A DNA stretch of 64,000 bases from Sphagnum compactum (taxonomy: Eukaryota; Bryophyta; Sphagnopsida; Sphagnales), in the NCBI GenBank assembly GCA_965153455.1, contig OZ234501.1:3100001-3164000 (forward strand), given 5' to 3'. The notes below the pieces were generated by a model, which had not been told where the DNA came from, made no database searches, and worked only from the letters and a program-made list of their open reading frames with translations. Shown in pieces: positions 63,591 to 64,000 of this stretch. Position 1 is the first letter of the stretch, and each line of letters begins with the position of its first letter. A program made the translations under genes and the position numbers.

Positions 63591-64000
63591 TTAATATTGA
63601 AGAAGCAGCAGCCATGTAGTAAGTAGTGCAGTCAAAGCTCCTATGAGCTGCCAAATTGAAGCTTGGTTGTTCAGTCTCAGGATTGAGCTGTGATCTCCAC
63701 TGTAATACCAACCATTTCCTCCGTAACCGCCGCCATTACCACCTCCTCCATTACCACCTCCTCCATTTCCATTACCACCTCCTCCACCTCCTCCATTATT
63801 ACTACCTCCTGCATTGCCGCTATTCGATCCAGAATTTCCTTGATTCCCGTACCTAAAGGTGGGTATGCCTTGCAAACAAGCAGGGATGTCGCTAGTCTGG
63901 AGGTCGTTGCTAGAAAGGTCCAAGTAGGTCAAGCTCTTCAATTTGCACAGGCTACTGCAAATGGGGCCTGAGAGGCTGTTGCAGTCCAAATCTAGATGCT
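63591..64000 (-). CDS. Leucine-rich-repeat protein with Gly-rich segment and GPI-like tail (5' partial)
   Basis: The 3' end of a protein that runs off the window edge; the stop TAA is at 63593-63591. The visible part opens with the end of one leucine-rich repeat (LDLDCNSLSGPI) and a second (LKSLTYLDLSSNDLQTSDIP). A segment of about 40 residues follows, dominated by Gly with Asn and Ser (about 63710-63835). The C-terminus is hydrophobic (SIWQLIGALTALLTTWLLLL), the shape of a GPI-attachment signal. Plant extracellular LRR proteins fit this order: repeats, flexible low-complexity stalk, membrane anchor. The transmembrane alternative is possible, but no cytoplasmic tail or kinase follows. No start codon is in the window; an upstream exon or longer repeat region must lie beyond 64000. 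Confidence 0.72.
   Translation of the reverse strand, partial: HLDLDCNSLSGPICSSLCKLKSLTYLDLSSNDLQTSDIPACLQGIPTFRYGNQGNSGSNSGNAGGSNNGGGGGGGNGNGGGGNGGGGNGGGYGGNGWYYSGDHSSILRLNNQASIWQLIGALTALLTTWLLLLQY

Overview
The window is nuclear DNA of a land plant. The evidence is a plant-type A20/AN1 stress-associated protein, a FANCD2 whose sequence follows the plant form of the family, and degraded plant Ty3/gypsy retrotransposon sequence. A spliced, open gene for a CCDC96 (CFAP184)-type axonemal coiled-coil protein points to a lineage with flagellate sperm: bryophyte, lycophyte, fern, cycad or Ginkgo. Introns in the two multi-exon genes are all under about 600 bp, which fits a seed-free plant better than a gymnosperm. 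That last step is inference.

Layout: 1-4.3 kb is AT-rich and holds a remnant ORF and an 833-bp long inverted repeat. From 4.3 to 21.4 kb is a GC-richer gene island, with the A20/AN1 gene on + and a 34-exon FANCD2 on -, converging on each other. A 125-bp foldback element lies between their 3' ends. From 22.6 to 29.4 kb is a nest of mobile-element debris: two related LTRs, a decayed Ty3/gypsy body, a solo LTR with a 5-bp target duplication inside the protease region, and a SWIM zinc-finger-like fragment. From 29.4 to 36.3 kb is AT-rich sequence with a 34-bp tandem repeat in a TAGG-rich tract. The ciliary gene (9 exons, -) lies at 36.3-39.2 kb. From 39.2 to 61.7 kb I find no convincing gene, but there is a 92-nt hairpin, a 55-bp minisatellite, a second full-length solo LTR and a recent 131-bp tandem duplication. 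The right edge holds unrecognised ORFs and the 3' end of a leucine-rich-repeat protein with a Gly/Asn-rich segment and a GPI-like hydrophobic tail.

The genes do not form a pathway. FANCD2 acts in interstrand-crosslink repair, the A20/AN1 protein in stress response or ubiquitin handling, and the CCDC96-like protein in the sperm axoneme. I rebuilt both multi-exon models by hand from splice sites, reading-frame phase and remembered family sequences. Every junction keeps frame. Three of the 41 introns need GC donors.
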